Assembly (NCBI GenBank): GCA_036426205.1
Contig: WSYH01001930.1
Coordinates: 37,589 to 101,588 of the forward strand
From: Ascaphus truei
Lineage: Eukaryota; Chordata; Amphibia; Anura; Ascaphidae
Direction of reading: 5' to 3'
Length of the DNA: 64,000 bases
Made by a program: the position numbers and the translations under genes. Below the pieces are notes generated by a model. That model did not search any database. It was not told the origin of the DNA and saw only the letters and a list, made by a program, of their open reading frames with translations. Every line of letters begins with the position of its first letter. The stretch's first letter is position 1. Shown here piece by piece: positions 11,297 to 21,369 of the stretch.

Positions 11297-12254
11297 ATAA
11301 TTCATCAGCTATTGCAGATTAACAGAAAAGATGTCTGCAGTTCTCTGTTCTTTGCTCATAAGAATGAAACTGCTCAATTGCTAACTATTTGCTGTCTGTT
11401 CTTTTCAAGGTCATAAAAAGTATCAACTTGTACTCCTTGTTTGAAGCACCAATTGGATGTGTAGAAATAATTGGTTTCACGTTTGTGGTTTGTGATAGGC
11501 GTTTGTCAGACCAACATGTATCATTTTTTTATCTACTTTCTCACAACATTGCTAGACTTTTAATTAAGAAACATTGTGGGTTGAGGAAAAATAACATTGA
11601 GCACTGTCTGAAAATAGTGCTTACACAGCCATATAATGAAATACACACACCTGCAAAAGTAAATGTTTTTTTCCCTCATAAATTTCTGTGTGTATTTGAA
11701 AGTCTGGTTAACTCCCTGTCTGCATCAGTTTAACTACGTNNNNNNNNNNNNNNNNNNNNNATATATATAGTTATATATTGTATGAGAGGATATATCTATA
11801 TACATAATAGATAGACTCATCAGCCATTGCAGATTAACAGAAAAGATGTCTGCAGCTCTCTGTTCTTTGCTCATAAGAATGAAACTGGTCAATGCCTAAC
11901 AATTTGCTGTATTTCCTTTTCAAGGTCATAAAAAGTATCAACTTTTACTCCTTTTTTGAACCACCAATTGGATGTGTTGAAATAATTGGTTTAACGTTTG
12001 TGGTTTGTGATAGCCGTTTGTCTGACAAACATGTATCATTTTTATCTCGTTTCTCACAACATTGCTAGACTTTTAATTAAGTAACATTGTTGTTACAGGA
12101 AAAAAAAATAGAGCACTGTCTGGAAATAGTGCTTACACAGCCATATAATGAAATATACACACACACCTGCAAAAGTAAATGTTTTTTTTCCTCATACATT
12201 TCTGTGTGTATTTGAAAGTCTGGTTCACTCCCTGTCTGCATGAGTTTAACTACG
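11297..12254 (+). repeat. Tandem duplication of about 440 bp around an assembly gap
   Basis: The block 11297-11739 (from CATCAGC-ATTGCAG to TTTAACTACGT) recurs at 11816-12254 with a few per cent differences. The 21-base gap sits between them. The copies lie in the transposase intron region. This may be a real tandem duplication or two haplotypes placed in series. Confidence 0.85.
11740..11760. other. Assembly gap (21 N)
   Basis: Run of N. True size unknown. It lies within the presumed intron of the Harbinger transposase and could hide the last exon. Confidence 0.99.
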
Positions 12255-12264
12255 TGTCTATATG

Positions 12265-12288
12265 TATATATATATATATATCTCTCTC

Positions 12289-12340
<52 letters not shown>
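12265..12340. repeat. (TA)n microsatellite
   Basis: Nearly pure TA repeat, interrupted once by a short CTCTCTCAT segment at about 12282-12291. Confidence 0.97.
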
Positions 12341-12565
12341 CAATAGGTCTGTAAAAACAAACTGTACATGTCTGTGTGTGTATATTACAACTTTTAAGGG
12401 CTTATATGTAAAGAGGGATTTTTATATTGCTGTGATTTATTTAAAGGTTAACATAATAGAGGCTTACACTTGTATGGCCTATTGTATGGCCTATTGCATT
12501 GACCTGTATGGTAAATGTGATTTACCATCAAAAAATTTTTTTTTTTATTTAGAAGGGCTGTAGTG

Positions 12566-12573
12566 TTAAAACC

Positions 12574-12619
<46 letters not shown>

Positions 12620-15600
12620 GCTTTTGGGCAGTGACTCACCTACAGGGCTTTTGGGCAGTGACTGTTCACCGACAGGGCTTTTGGCCAGTGACTCACCTAC
12701 AGGGCTTGTGCCCCCTGACACATGTGAGCAAGTTGGTACACACTGCACAAGTGATGGTTGGTCTGTTTCATGTGTGTCTTTTTTTGTTTGTGTCCAAAAA
12801 CTGGTCAGTAGTAACTGCTTGTGCTGTTTTGTTTTTGTCGCCTCCTTTGTAGGTGTCAGCTCCTGATTTTGTACAGATGGCAGCGGTAGGATGTCGTCAG
12901 GAACCTGCTCAGCAATGTCTGCTACTTGAGCGGTAACATTCGGACCTGGGGAATGAAGATCAGATGCATGTGGTGAAAAATTACCAGCATGTAAAGATCC
13001 TGCCTGTGAGGTGTTGAAGTTGAAATGTGGTACAGTAGTCATTCTCAAGTAATTTGCTTGGGTTTGCTGAACAACTAATGCTTCGAATGAGGTGTTGATT
13101 TTTTGCAACTGTTTAGGCACTTCAATGAAGACTCTGTGGAGATGTGCCAATTGTGATATCGTTTCTTCCTGCAGTGCAATCATCCTTTCCAGCACTGTCA
13201 TCAGATCAGAATGGCGACGATTTTCTGCTTCCACAATTTTTCCCTCAGAAGCTACTATTGCATCGTATGTGTTAGTTGATGGACGATTTGGCGGTATAAC
13301 TGTTTCAATTGGAACCTCTTCATGGTCACTTGATTGTATTTCTGTGTCTATGGCGGCATCATCATCATCATCTTCATCATCATGTTCTAAAAATAAATGT
13401 ACACATTATTAAATGGCATGTTAATCTCTGCTGTTTTACTATGTCATTATACTGTGTCATAAGTAATACCTAACATGTTTCCATACGTTTCATAACCTCA
13501 CATTAAAATCTACCTTGACTTACGAATAATGTTTGGACTCAGTATGAAATATGAATGAATGAACACTTGCTCTAAACTCTGAACTCCTACATGATAGTTA
13601 ACATCACTAACACAATACATGTTGCCTTACACTTCATTTTCACTGACACTAAGTAATCCTATTTAAAAAACATGTGCAAAACAAATAATGAACATGACAA
13701 CATAACATATAGAAGTGCACATATTATATGGCCACCAACTCATACACTCACCTTCTAGGTGTGTTGAGCTGCATGACCCAGGTGAAGACACTTGTTCCGT
13801 CTCAGGTGACACATGTCCTCCAGGGGCAACTATATATAACAATAACATTAGTTGTACATTTACATGTGTAAATATTGAACAAACAGTTATTGTATGTTCT
13901 GTATTTATGAGTACCTAACAGCATCAGTTCCTTAACCAAAAATGTGTGTGTGTGAAAGTGAACATAAATAGTTGTTATAACAATGTACATGCCTGTGTAT
14001 TTAGAACTTTTCAGTTCCCTAACATACAACATACTATGTTTCTGCAGTAATGCGTGAGGATAAATTGATTAAATTTGTACATAAAAATCATATGTTGTGT
14101 AGTCATATCAGTATCATAATGTACATACTGTAACTATCATGAGATGAACATTCACAATGGTTATCATGAAGGTGGTCATATTGCAAAAAGTTTTGTTTTT
14201 GGTACAGGATATGTGTGGTACATTAATAGAAGATGTGGCACACCTGAATGTGGCTGTCACTCAACAAGACAACACATGCAGTGTGTGATAATGTGTCGTT
14301 GATAGTAGTTCAACTATAGATATGAGTGAACTAATGTGTGACGTACGGTTTGATAACTCATGACTTGTTGGGGCATTTAGTAGCTAGAGTTAAGCTTTCA
14401 AATGAGTGTGATTAACTTCACTTGTGCTAGTCAGGTTGTAAGAATGGTATTCCCTTCCCATAAAAAGCCTAATCAGCCAGACCTTTCAATTACTTCAAAC
14501 AGGTGAAAATGGTGTGAACTAAGTTGACCCTAAGATGACCCTGTAATTTGTGTGTGTGCTGAACCCCACCCCCTCTGTTGACGTGTATGCTGTGATGACA
14601 TATTCATTGCAGCTGCTTTAACACAATGGTAGAGGAGCTAAATAGTCGTCTGCAGTGTTTAAGTTATGAACACAATGACATAACATATGCTACGTGTGCC
14701 TCATTATGCTGTCTGTATATGACATAAAGCAAAAATGGACCTTTTCATAAACAACTATAGATGTGTTAGTGCAAGTGATGTTTGTAGGCCGTTGCATGCA
14801 ATATATTTGATGCATGCTTAGAATAGGCAGTAATGTCGTGTTTGTAGGAGTAAAATAAATAAAATACACAATAATATTATACATATTTATGTTCTGTACC
14901 TGTAGCTAGTAATAATTTCTCATTAGCATGTGTTACACATGTGTACTACCCTGTTGTTCCCCATCTTTGCCCACCATCAATTGCTTCCACTGCAGCAATG
15001 CATTTTGGGAATTCACATGTAAATGACCACTCAATGGCACGTGCTATATTAGTTACTGCTTTTAGTAGGACTACAACATATATGTCTATTTTGAGATATA
15101 TATATATATATATACAGAATCAGACATATACATATATAGATGCAGGTATGCTTATATTGTGAAGACAGTATAAAAAGCAGCGGAAATATGCAAAATAACT
15201 GTAAGCAACGACACGCCTAGTACAGTAATATTTCTCAAATGGTGGAAATTGTGAGGGATAAATTCCAATATCACGGTCACCGGCCAAGCCCTCCACGACG
15301 ACGGGAAGTAATTTTGCCCGAAGCAGCTCCTCCAATGGAGTTAATATCAGACGTTGTGGTGTCGGCCCACCTCCAGTGCCAGTAGCATGCACGCGTTGGT
15401 CTTGTATTTTCTGTTTTAATTTTGACCGAATATCGTCAAATCTCTTGCGACAATTATCCTTGACCCTGACACTATTCCCACACGCATTGACACCAATGAC
15501 TATTGTGTCCCACATTTCTTTTCTGCTTGATGAACTTGTCCGCCCTTGAAAAACATAGAAAATATATGAGGTTAATTAATAATAATAGAAGCACCAGTTT

Positions 15601-16451
15601 CCTACACTGCTAGCTGTTCCAAGAGATAGCAAACATGCTGTTTTAGGTGTAATATGTGAAGCACATGAGCATTCACTACTAAACCTAGACATGTAAGCAA
15701 GCTTGCATTCATATTGTATGCAGTTATGGCAAATTGAACGCCTGTGTTTAGTTGTCCTTGTAACGCATGATAAAAAGCTGTGTTTCCACACTAATTAACA
15801 TAGAAAGATATTCTGTACCCATATTTGCATATGAACAAAACTCAGATGACCTAGGATCACATGTATTTGAAGAATAAATGGAAAGGTACACTTACCTACT
15901 AAATGTCCATAGATACTGTCATAGTGCTCCAGAATCCCAGTGACAAGAGCTCTATTTTCCTGGTCATTGAAGCGAGGATTACGTGGCTTCTCCACACGTT
16001 TCTTCCGAGCAGGTTTAGGCTCAGAGCTTGGCTGGTGCTGACTGGACTCTCCTTCTTCCAATGGAAGAGACTCCAAAAGCTGGCCACCAGCAAGCACGCC
16101 ACCATCAGACACCCCATCAGCAACTGAGCCACCAGCAGCACTCCCACTCCCAGCACCAGCACTCCCACTCCCAGCAACAGCAGTCGCACTCCTAGCACCA
16201 GCACTCCCACTCCCAGCAACAGCACTCCCACTCCCAGCAACAGCACTCACACTCCCAGCAACACCACTCGCAGCAACAGCACTCCCACTCCCAGCAACAG
16301 CACTCGCACTCCCAGCAACACCACTCGCAGCAACAGCACTCGCACTCCTAGCAACATCACTCCCCTGAACAGTACGTTCACTCCGACGCGTACTCGCACG
16401 AGTAGCACTCCCACTCCCACCAGCATCACTCTTCCCACGCTTTGCGGGCAT
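12566..16451 (-). CDS. Harbinger Myb/SANT-like accessory protein, split gene
   Basis: In Harbinger elements this protein binds element DNA and helps bring the transposase to the nucleus. Exons read on the minus strand: (1) 16451-15896, starting MPAKRGKSD, a long Ala/Ser/Gly/Val repeat, an acidic segment, then NPRFNDQENRALVTGILEHY, the first helix of the Myb/SANT-like domain, ending in a G|GTAAGT donor; (2) from 15544, continuing KEMWDTIVIGVNACG and DNCRKRFDDIRSKLKQKI, the rest of that domain, end not certain (about 15240); (3) 13829-13752, VAPGGHVSPETEQV, flanked by AG and GTGAGT; (4) from 13386, acidic HDDEDDDDAAIDTE then a coiled coil (QEETISQLAHLHRVFIEVPK) and SPVGESLPKSP repeats, running into a TA microsatellite and stopping at 12566. 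An upstream Met at 16577 adds a hydrophobic leader and is less likely. All frames are open, so this gene is better kept than the transposase. Confidence 0.8.
12577..12616. repeat. (TA)n microsatellite at the end of the Myb-like frame
   Basis: Twenty TA units lie directly after the SPVGESLPKSP repeats of the last exon, so on the minus strand the frame reads through Tyr-Ile repeats before its stop at 12566. The original stop codon was probably lost to repeat growth. Confidence 0.9.
13830..15239. other. Intron region of the Myb-like gene
   Basis: No coding domain; AT-rich. A short TA repeat lies at 15093-15114. Splice sites on the flanks (acceptor at 13830-13831, downstream exon 3) support an intron here. 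Confidence 0.5.
16130..16440 (-). repeat. Coding minisatellite in the Myb-like first exon
   Basis: Irregular units of about 15-18 bp (CAGCAACAGCACTC..CACTCC) encode alternating AGSGSAVAG text. Such low-complexity runs change length easily between copies. It lies upstream of the Myb-like domain. Confidence 0.85.
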
Positions 16452-16923
16452 ACTTACAGCACTCACAAAAAACAGACAACAAATGTACAGCCAATCACAC
16501 GAAACACTTCCACATATAAAACAAGACAAAGATGTAAACAAAACAACAAATGACAAAGCTCTCACAATACACAACAAGTCTCTCAGTCAATATGCAAATC
16601 TTAAATCACCCAGCTCTGTGCGTCTCTCTCTCTCTCACTCCCAACAACACAGAGAATGATTAACAGTACACGTTGCCTTTAAATATGGCGCGCTATCCAA
16701 TACATGCTTGGTTCGCCTGATTCAGCAAGATTTGTGATTGGGCAACCTAACAGCACCCCGCCACACACGCCGATACACCTGTGTGTGATCGGCAAATCAT
16801 CGTGATAGTGGGCGGATTTGTTTTCGGCTTGATTTTGAATGTATTCAGCACTTACTGCATACGGAGAGGGAAAATCGCCAATAACATGACTAATCGGTAA
16901 GCTTGCCGATTTCACATATTCGT

Positions 16924-16942
16924 CGCTTACTGCATGAGGCCC
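16924..16942 (-). repeat. Harbinger right terminal inverted repeat
   Basis: Exact inverted match of the 19-base left end. It is followed by the AAT target duplication at 16943-16945. Confidence 0.92.
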
Positions 16943-17273
16943 AATGTGCCTAGATGTATCCGAGAATCAGGCATGATTCCCGGGTACATTTATGGGGAAT
17001 ACGATAACTCCAGACCCCAACCTTTGACATTCTGTCAATGGTTCCTCCGTAAAAAAAAACCTTGAATCTCATACCCTAACAATCCCTGCTTGATTGCATG
17101 CCCAGAAAGGAAAAAACACACAAAATACTTTTATTACATGCAACACATTGAAATGGTACAATGTTACTGGGCCCAAGAGTTAACGCTCTTGGACCCTTAT
17201 ACACGGATCACGGGTAACCAAAACGGACTTAACCTTAATTTGAGAGCCTGGTTACCCCCTACCGTCACACCCA
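16943..17273 (-). repeat. Unclassified interspersed repeat, copy B, second part
   Basis: Reverse complement of about 1991-2345 of copy A, including the GGGCCCAAGAGTTAACGCTCTTGG variant of the shared palindromic region. With 8632-8939 it makes one repeat copy split by Harbinger. Confidence 0.8.
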
Positions 17274-17575
17274 TTGATTGTTACTGTGGTAAACCATGCC
17301 CACCATATGGGCCTGGGTTGCCACAATGGCAATGAATTGGCAACCTACAAAAAAGAAGCACCAAAAAAAATACATCACAATGAAATAATAAGAAGCATTT
17401 GCCAATAAACCCATGGATTGTCACTGTGGTAAACCATGCCCACCGTATGGGCATGGATTGCAACAATGGCAATGAATGGGCAACCTAAAGAAAAATATAG
17501 CAAAAAATGAACTACATTACAATTAAATAAAAACATGCATTTGCCAAAAAATGCATTTCTTGTCATTGTGATTAT
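17271..17575. repeat. Tandem repeat, 139-bp unit, about 2.2 copies
   Basis: GTGGTAAACCATGCCCACC recurs at 17286 and 17425, and the flanking words GGCAATGAAT and GGGCAACCTA recur with the same spacing of 139 bp. A partial third copy begins near 17550. Confidence 0.85.
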
Positions 17576-17957
17576 CTATACCTTGAAAGGGTAAAATAAA
17601 ATGTAGTGTCAGTGTAATTTTTCAGTTCAGTTACAGTAATGTAAAAATTACTGTATATGTTTAAAGAGAGAGGAGAGAACGCCTACAGTATTTGCATATT
17701 TAAATCAACAAACTGGCTTTTTGTAAAGAGTGTTTAGGGAATAATATAAGTCAATGGGTACTTTACTAAACAGCACCCTCTCCCTCTTGCCACCTCTCTC
17801 AATTTTGCCAGACATGAATATGCTTTGAGATAGGGGTGTGGGGTGAAAGGGAATGAAGAGAGTTGACTGTGTTACTTCTTCATACAATAGTATTTCAAAA
17901 TACTGGAGAGTGTGTATTCAATTACTTTTCTTTTAAGCTGCAGCCTCTGACATGCAG
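17576..17957. other. No gene recognised
   Basis: AT-rich sequence with no motif that I can assign. Confidence 0.5.
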
Positions 17958-18110
17958 GTATGTATGTATGTCTTTATTTATATAGCGCCATTAATGTACA
18001 TAGTGCTTCATAGTAGTAATACACATGACAATCAAATAAATAACAAATAATACAAATAACAGATCATGGAAATAAGTGCTTCAGACATAAATGAAACATT
18101 GTGGAAGAGG

Positions 18111-20102
18111 CAAGGGGGTTATTGATCCGTGCTCATGTTTATTACAGTCTCTGGTGTAAACCAACTCTTTCCTTTTGCTGCACGTGGAGATATTTCCCTT
18201 CTCCACTGAAGATCCACTGAGGATTACTCCACAGGTACAGCAAAATAAAAACAAAGAAGAAAAAAATAAGTAAATAAATAAAAAAAGAGATGAAATATCC
18301 GGAGCCACTGCAGCGCGCCGACAAACAGCGGAAACAAACCCAGGTTTCCGTACTGCTGCCTCTGGGATTCATCTTTGACATTCTTCCTTCATCTCCCGAA
18401 GATGGACAATAGTCACTTTCAGAAAAGGAAACGGCATGTAAAACAGATTCATACTGCACCGACACACTTTATTCGAGCAAATACCCAGTATGTACCTGGC
18501 AGATACCTGGAATGCGCCACTCCTCACCTCTGACAAGCCCCGTTGCATTTGCCTTCCCAGCCTGGGTTCATGCCTGGCTGATGGGCGGCTGATCTGTTAA
18601 ATGATAATGATTAGGATTTAATAGGCTGCAATGCTTCGCGTGTCTACCAGATGGCATAAATTCATGAATTGTAATGCAGTATATATATATATACTGTGCA
18701 GTATTGCAGCCAGCGGGAATAAAATGCTTCAATCCCTGCTTGGAAAATAACTCAATGCACTCGGGCAGAAAACAGTCACAAACCTCAATACACCCGGGTA
18801 TACCCGAATTCGTGGGACTAGCCAAGCTCGAATAAAGTGTGTCGCCAGTGTATTCAGAAACATCCGATTCATTTTTTATCTTTGTGTGATTTCTTTAGAA
18901 TGGATTTAGTTGAAGTTTATTTGGTGTTTTCTGTCTTCTCTGTTTGTTTGGTGGCCGTCTGTTGTTGAAGCCTGGTCTCTGCCATAAAAAACCCTGTTTA
19001 AGTTGGTAATCTAATTTGTCTCTTTCAAATTTACACTGTTTGGTCAACATGATATATATTTTTGGATTGTTAATCTTAGTTGCCATTTTTGAGTCTAGCT
19101 CCTTATAATTTTCAATATGTGTAGATCTGTAATTTACATTGTAAATCTTTGACTTGTTTGAAAACCTAATATTTTTCTTTTTGTTTGTGTTGGATAATCA
19201 GATCCATTCATTTAAATGAGCATTCATCTAGAATAAGACACCATTTCCGTTCAAAGTCAGTTTATCAAACCCAAATGATGGAGCTTTAGTTAATCGAAGA
19301 CCTCTCAGTATCCGTCTGGCTTTGATATAGTTTTCAAGAGTGACAATGTCCCACCAGGCTCTTAAGTCTTGTAATAGATACTTTTTCTAGTCTTGAGAAG
19401 TGCATCTTAAGATCTGTAGTGTCCTCACAATACAATTCTTTAGTGCTATCAAACACTGCCTCTGCTCTTTGCATGCAATTAGATGCATTGAAGCAACTAA
19501 AAATAAATTCTGGTATAGTCTCTTGTTCAGACTCCATGTTGGTATACCTTTAAATGTGTGCAAATCTGTCTTCAGTATTCCCAATGTAATATCAATTGAG
19601 AAATGAAAGCATAAAAATCAATGACTTATATGCTGTATAACATGTAATCACCTGTACTCTATTAGGGTTCAATGATAACATTTAACTAACACGTTAACTA
19701 AAATTTAACCAAGGGGCTGGTCTGCATGAAGTATCCACAATGCTCTTACCACAACATGTTTTGAAGACTAATCTGCTTCGTTAGGTGGTCTGACGAAGTT
19801 GATCTGAGAGAGAGACAGTGAACTTGGGAGACATGCACACAACAACACACGGACCGCGTGGTACTGCGCATACCCAGAAGCAGCAGAGCTAGACAGAGAC
19901 ACCACTTGATCCCAGCGCATGGGATAGACTGTCTCAAGCTCGACGTTGTCTCCCTTCTAACCACGGACAGGGCAGCATGGACTGTACCACTTAAAGATCT
20001 CACTTGGTAACAGATTATTTATATATAAGTTGATACTTGTTATTTGAATTCACTTTGATATATATTTCTTCAATCTTGGTGCGCTCTGTGCTTTTTGTTT
20101 TT
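18111..20102 (-). mobile_element. 2-kb insert in the L2 3' UTR, probably Penelope-like
   Basis: The 11-mer TGTGGAAGAGG occurs at 18100-18110 and 20103-20113, and the L2 3' UTR reads continuously when the insert is skipped. Inside, short minus-strand frames (19537-19334, 19086-18895) carry basic, helical text like the N-terminal region of PLE proteins, and a hammerhead-like remnant lies at 19754-19784. This suggests a PLE 5' part in minus orientation. No RT or GIY-YIG domain is present, so the family call is tentative; the insertion itself is well supported. Confidence 0.55.
18452..18852. mobile_element. 401-bp terminal-inverted-repeat element (MITE-like), TTCA duplication
   Basis: The left end reads TACTGCACCGACACAC and the right end ends GTGTGTCGCCAGTGTA; both continue into CTTTATTCGAGC in inverted orientation. 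TTCA flanks both sides (18448-18451 and 18853-18856). A 4-bp duplication with CACTG-type ends fits the Chapaev/CMC group, but without a transposase this is inference. Related pieces lie at 32519-33080, 36050-36288, 51060-51712, 57650-57820 and 62088-62325. Confidence 0.75.
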
Positions 20103-20307
20103 TGTGGAAGAGGAGTTCCTGATCAGAAGAACTTACAATTTAATTGGTAGGAAGAATGTACAGAGACAGTAGGAGGGCATTCTGGTAAATGCGTCTGTAG
20201 GGGTCCAAGCTTTATGTATTATGTGATGTATTAACCATGGTGCTACGCATATGCTTCTTTAAGCAAGTGTGTCTTAAGGTGGGTCTTAAAGGTGGATAGA
20301 GGGGGTA

Positions 20308-21217
20308 CTAGTCGGATATTGAGGCGAAGGACATTCCAGAGGTGTGGGGCAGTAAGTGAGAAAGTTTAAGCCGGGAGAGGGTTTTCGATACAATGGGGGT
20401 AGAGAGAAGACATTCTTGAGCAAAACGCAAGAGTCGGGATGGTACATAGCGAGAAATTAGGGCTGAGATGTAACGAGGGGCAGAAGAGTGTAAATCTTTA
20501 AAATTGAGGAGGAGAACTGAGTGCGAGATGCATGATTTGATGGGAAGCCAGGAGAATAATTTCAGCAGGGGAGACGCTGAGACAGATTTAGGAAAGAGTA
20601 GAGTGATTCTGGCAGCAGCATTAAGGATAGATTGTAGGGGAGACAGTTGAGAGGCAGGAAGGCCGGACAGCAGAAGGTTACAATTATCAAGACGGGAGAG
20701 AATGAGGGCCTGTAAACGTTTTAGCAGTCGAGTAACAGAGGAAAGGGCGTATCTTTGTAATATTGCAGAGGAAAAAGCGAAAGGTTTTAGATACGTTTTG
20801 AATGTGATAAAAGAATGTGAGAGAGGAGTCGAGTGTGACCCCAAGGCAGCATGCTTGGGCTACTGGATGAATGATAGTACTTCCAACAGTAATGTGGAAG
20901 GAGGTAGTAGGGCCAGGTTTGGGAGGAAGTATGAGTAGCTCTGTTTTTGCCATGTTACGTTTAAGTCAGCAGAGGGCCATACAGGATGATATCGCAGAGA
21001 GACATTCAGAAACTTTGGTCTATACAACAGTTGTAAGGTCAGGGGTTGAAAAGTAAATTTGTGCGTCGTCAGCAAAGAATTTGTGCATCATCAGCATAGA
21101 GGTGATATTTATCCCAAGAGATGTGATTAGGTCACCTAGAGAAAGTGTGTACAGAGAAAAGAGAAGAGGTCCCAGGACAGAGCCCTGGGGTGACCCCTCC
21201 CACCCACCCCCACACAC
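20308..21217 (-). pseudogene. L2-like reverse transcriptase, C-terminal half
   Basis: Minus-strand frames give, in order, [18 protein letters not shown] and [10 protein letters not shown] (21217-21020; the palm with the ADD catalytic pair), then KTELLILPPKPGPTT and LGVTLDSSLTF (20953-20687), then LILSRLDNCNLLLSGLPASQ and NAAARITLL and PRYISALISRYVPSR (20844-20308). This is the usual order of the L2/CR1 RT and C-terminal domain. At least three frameshifts separate the pieces, so it is not functional. Confidence 0.9.
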
Positions 21218-21240
21218 ATATACACATTTTTTTACATCAC

Positions 21241-21369
21241 AAGCATTCAGGGACCATTTAACACCTCAGGTCATAAATCGCAAACTGCACAGGGGAGAGG
21301 GATAGCCTTCACCCACAGATGCTTTGTTTCAAGAAAGTTCTTTGGCTGAATCATCGTTAGCCACAGAAC
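21241..21369. other. Short spacer between two LINEs
   Basis: Nothing recognisable. Confidence 0.5.

Larger units (their letters stand above)
8940..16942 (+). mobile_element. PIF/Harbinger DNA transposon, 8.0 kb
   Basis: The ends share the inverted repeat GGGCCTCATGCAGTAAGCG (8940-8958 and its complement at 16924-16942), flanked by a 3-bp AAT duplication (8937-8939 and 16943-16945). Copy A of the split repeat (about 2324-2346) shows the uninterrupted target with AAT only once, so the boundaries are well supported. The element encodes the two proteins of animal Harbinger elements, a DDE transposase (+) and a Myb/SANT-like DNA-binding protein (-), arranged tail to tail. An assembly gap and a 440-bp duplication lie between them. 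Because the transposase has a frameshift and no visible last exon, this copy is probably not autonomous. Confidence 0.95.
17958..21240 (-). mobile_element. L2-like LINE, 5' truncated, interrupted
   Basis: On the minus strand the element runs from about 21240 (in RT) to a 3' tail of ACAT/ATAC repeats at 17958-17972, a usual ending for CR1/L2-group LINEs. Its 3' UTR includes the TTTATATAGCGCCATTAATG segment. The 3' UTR is interrupted at 18111-20102 by another element. The coding part is listed separately. Confidence 0.82.

Noticed and set aside
12240..12563. 107-residue frame with long Tyr-Ile runs
   Set aside because: It is translation of the TA microsatellite and flanking noncoding DNA.
15899..16438. 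Leu/Val/Gly-rich frames on the minus strand that look like membrane segments
   Set aside because: Alternative frames of the Ala/Ser/Gly coding minisatellite in the Myb-like exon.
16452..16577. Upstream start of the Myb-like frame that would add a signal-peptide-like hydrophobic leader
   Set aside because: A nuclear DNA-binding accessory protein should not be secreted, and the basic start MPAKRGKSD at 16451 fits the family better.
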